Shown one piece after another: positions 63,691-64,000 of a stretch of DNA of 64,000 nucleotides; positions within the stretch are counted from its first letter, which is position 1; the number at the start of each line of letters is the position of its first letter. Below the pieces are notes generated by a model. That model was not told where the DNA came from. It saw nothing but the letters and a program-made list of their open reading frames with translations, and made no database searches. Position numbers and translations under genes: made by a program. Origin of the DNA: Paraburkholderia ribeironis (GTDB lineage: Bacteria > Pseudomonadota > Gammaproteobacteria > Burkholderiales > Burkholderiaceae); the NCBI RefSeq assembly GCF_900019265.1, contig NZ_CYGX02000012.1:124001-188000 (forward strand), given 5' to 3'.

Positions 63691-64000
63691 CTACGAGTGC
63701 GGCTGTGCTTGCGACTGTGCTTGCGGCTGCGGCTGGGTCTGCGGCTGCTCGTGCCACCACGTCGACGTGATCCAGCCTTCCGCGCCATAGTACAGCGGCA
63801 ACGTTTTCGGCCATGCAAGACCGCGCCTGGACGCGACCCGATGCGTGCCGCTGTACCAGTGTGGCACGACATAGTAGCCATGCATCAGCAGCCGGTCGAG
63901 CGCATGCGTCGCGTCGACCAGTTGCTCGCGCGTCTGCGCCTGCACGAGCGCCTTCAGAATCGCATCGACCGCCGGCGATTTCAGACCGATCACGTTGTCG
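63691..64000 (-). CDS. yejA: Peptide ABC transporter substrate-binding protein, C-terminal part (YejA-type)
   Basis: The C-terminal 102 or so residues of a family 5 solute-binding protein, cut by the right edge. LKSPAVDAILKALVQAQTREQ, then LDRLLMHGYYVVPHWY and LPLYYGAEGWITSTWW match the end of YejA-like oligopeptide-binding proteins. After WWHEQ comes a Gln/Pro/Ala/Ser tail (about 18 residues) of low complexity that is not part of the fold. Confidence 0.88.
   Translation of the reverse strand, partial: DNVIGLKSPAVDAILKALVQAQTREQLVDATHALDRLLMHGYYVVPHWYSGTHRVASRRGLAWPKTLPLYYGAEGWITSTWWHEQPQTQPQPQAQSQAQPHS

Overview
This is ordinary core chromosome of a high-GC betaproteobacterium. The order bamA-rseP-dxr-cdsA-uppS-frr-pyrH-tsf-rpsB, the dapC-dapD-arsC-like-dapE-prmB block, smc-zipA-ligA-def, and the protein sequences all point to Burkholderiaceae, most likely Paraburkholderia/Burkholderia (inference from recognised families; no database search was possible). 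I see no prophage, transposase, integrase, CRISPR array, toxin-antitoxin pair or secretion island.

Layout. 1-8.25 kb (minus strand): translation and envelope operon rpsB, tsf, pyrH, frr, uppS, cdsA, dxr, rseP, bamA (bamA truncated by the window edge). A strong promoter sits about 340 nt upstream of rpsB and a terminator-like hairpin lies between rpsB and tsf. 8.9-14.4 kb (plus): map, glnD, and an RluB-type pseudouridine synthase carrying a 45-bp minisatellite in its disordered N-terminal half. 14.6-23.6 kb (minus): smc, zipA, ligA, def (chromosome and cell-division maintenance) plus an EamA-type exporter. 24.2-33.3 kb (mostly plus): lysine/diaminopimelate genes dapC, dapD, dapE with an ArsC/Spx-like reductase, prmB, cardiolipin synthase, a glutathione peroxidase on the other strand, and an ABC-F ATPase. 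33.3-43.6 kb: a CaiB-type CoA-transferase, a small lineage-type protein, radA, alr, lplT, thiD, and the overlapping minus-strand run tsaB-rimI-family 4 uracil-DNA glycosylase-DUF1853-like protein. 43.8-52.5 kb: acyl-CoA-binding protein, rhlE-type helicase, and the glyoxylate-shunt genes aceA and aceB, separated by a universal stress protein, a LysR regulator and a haloacid dehalogenase. 52.6-57.3 kb: a gamma-glutamylcyclotransferase-like protein, an AraC regulator, a GNAT acetyltransferase, five tRNA genes (Ala, Glu, Asp, Glu, Asp) and gltX. 57.9-64 kb: a patatin-like lipoprotein, an NlpC/P60 hydrolase, and a yejABEF-type peptide ABC importer whose binding-protein gene runs off the right edge.

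No wholly new system stands out. The most useful leads are: a DUF1853-like protein with a restriction-endonuclease-like beta-hairpin, overlapped with a uracil-DNA glycosylase gene; a terminator-like hairpin in the dapE leader; the inverted-repeat-rich, AT-rich aceA upstream region; a duplicated tRNA-Glu/Asp pair with a compensated acceptor-stem change; and several short-period tandem arrays (45, 15, 14, 13 and 10 bp) in coding and control regions.
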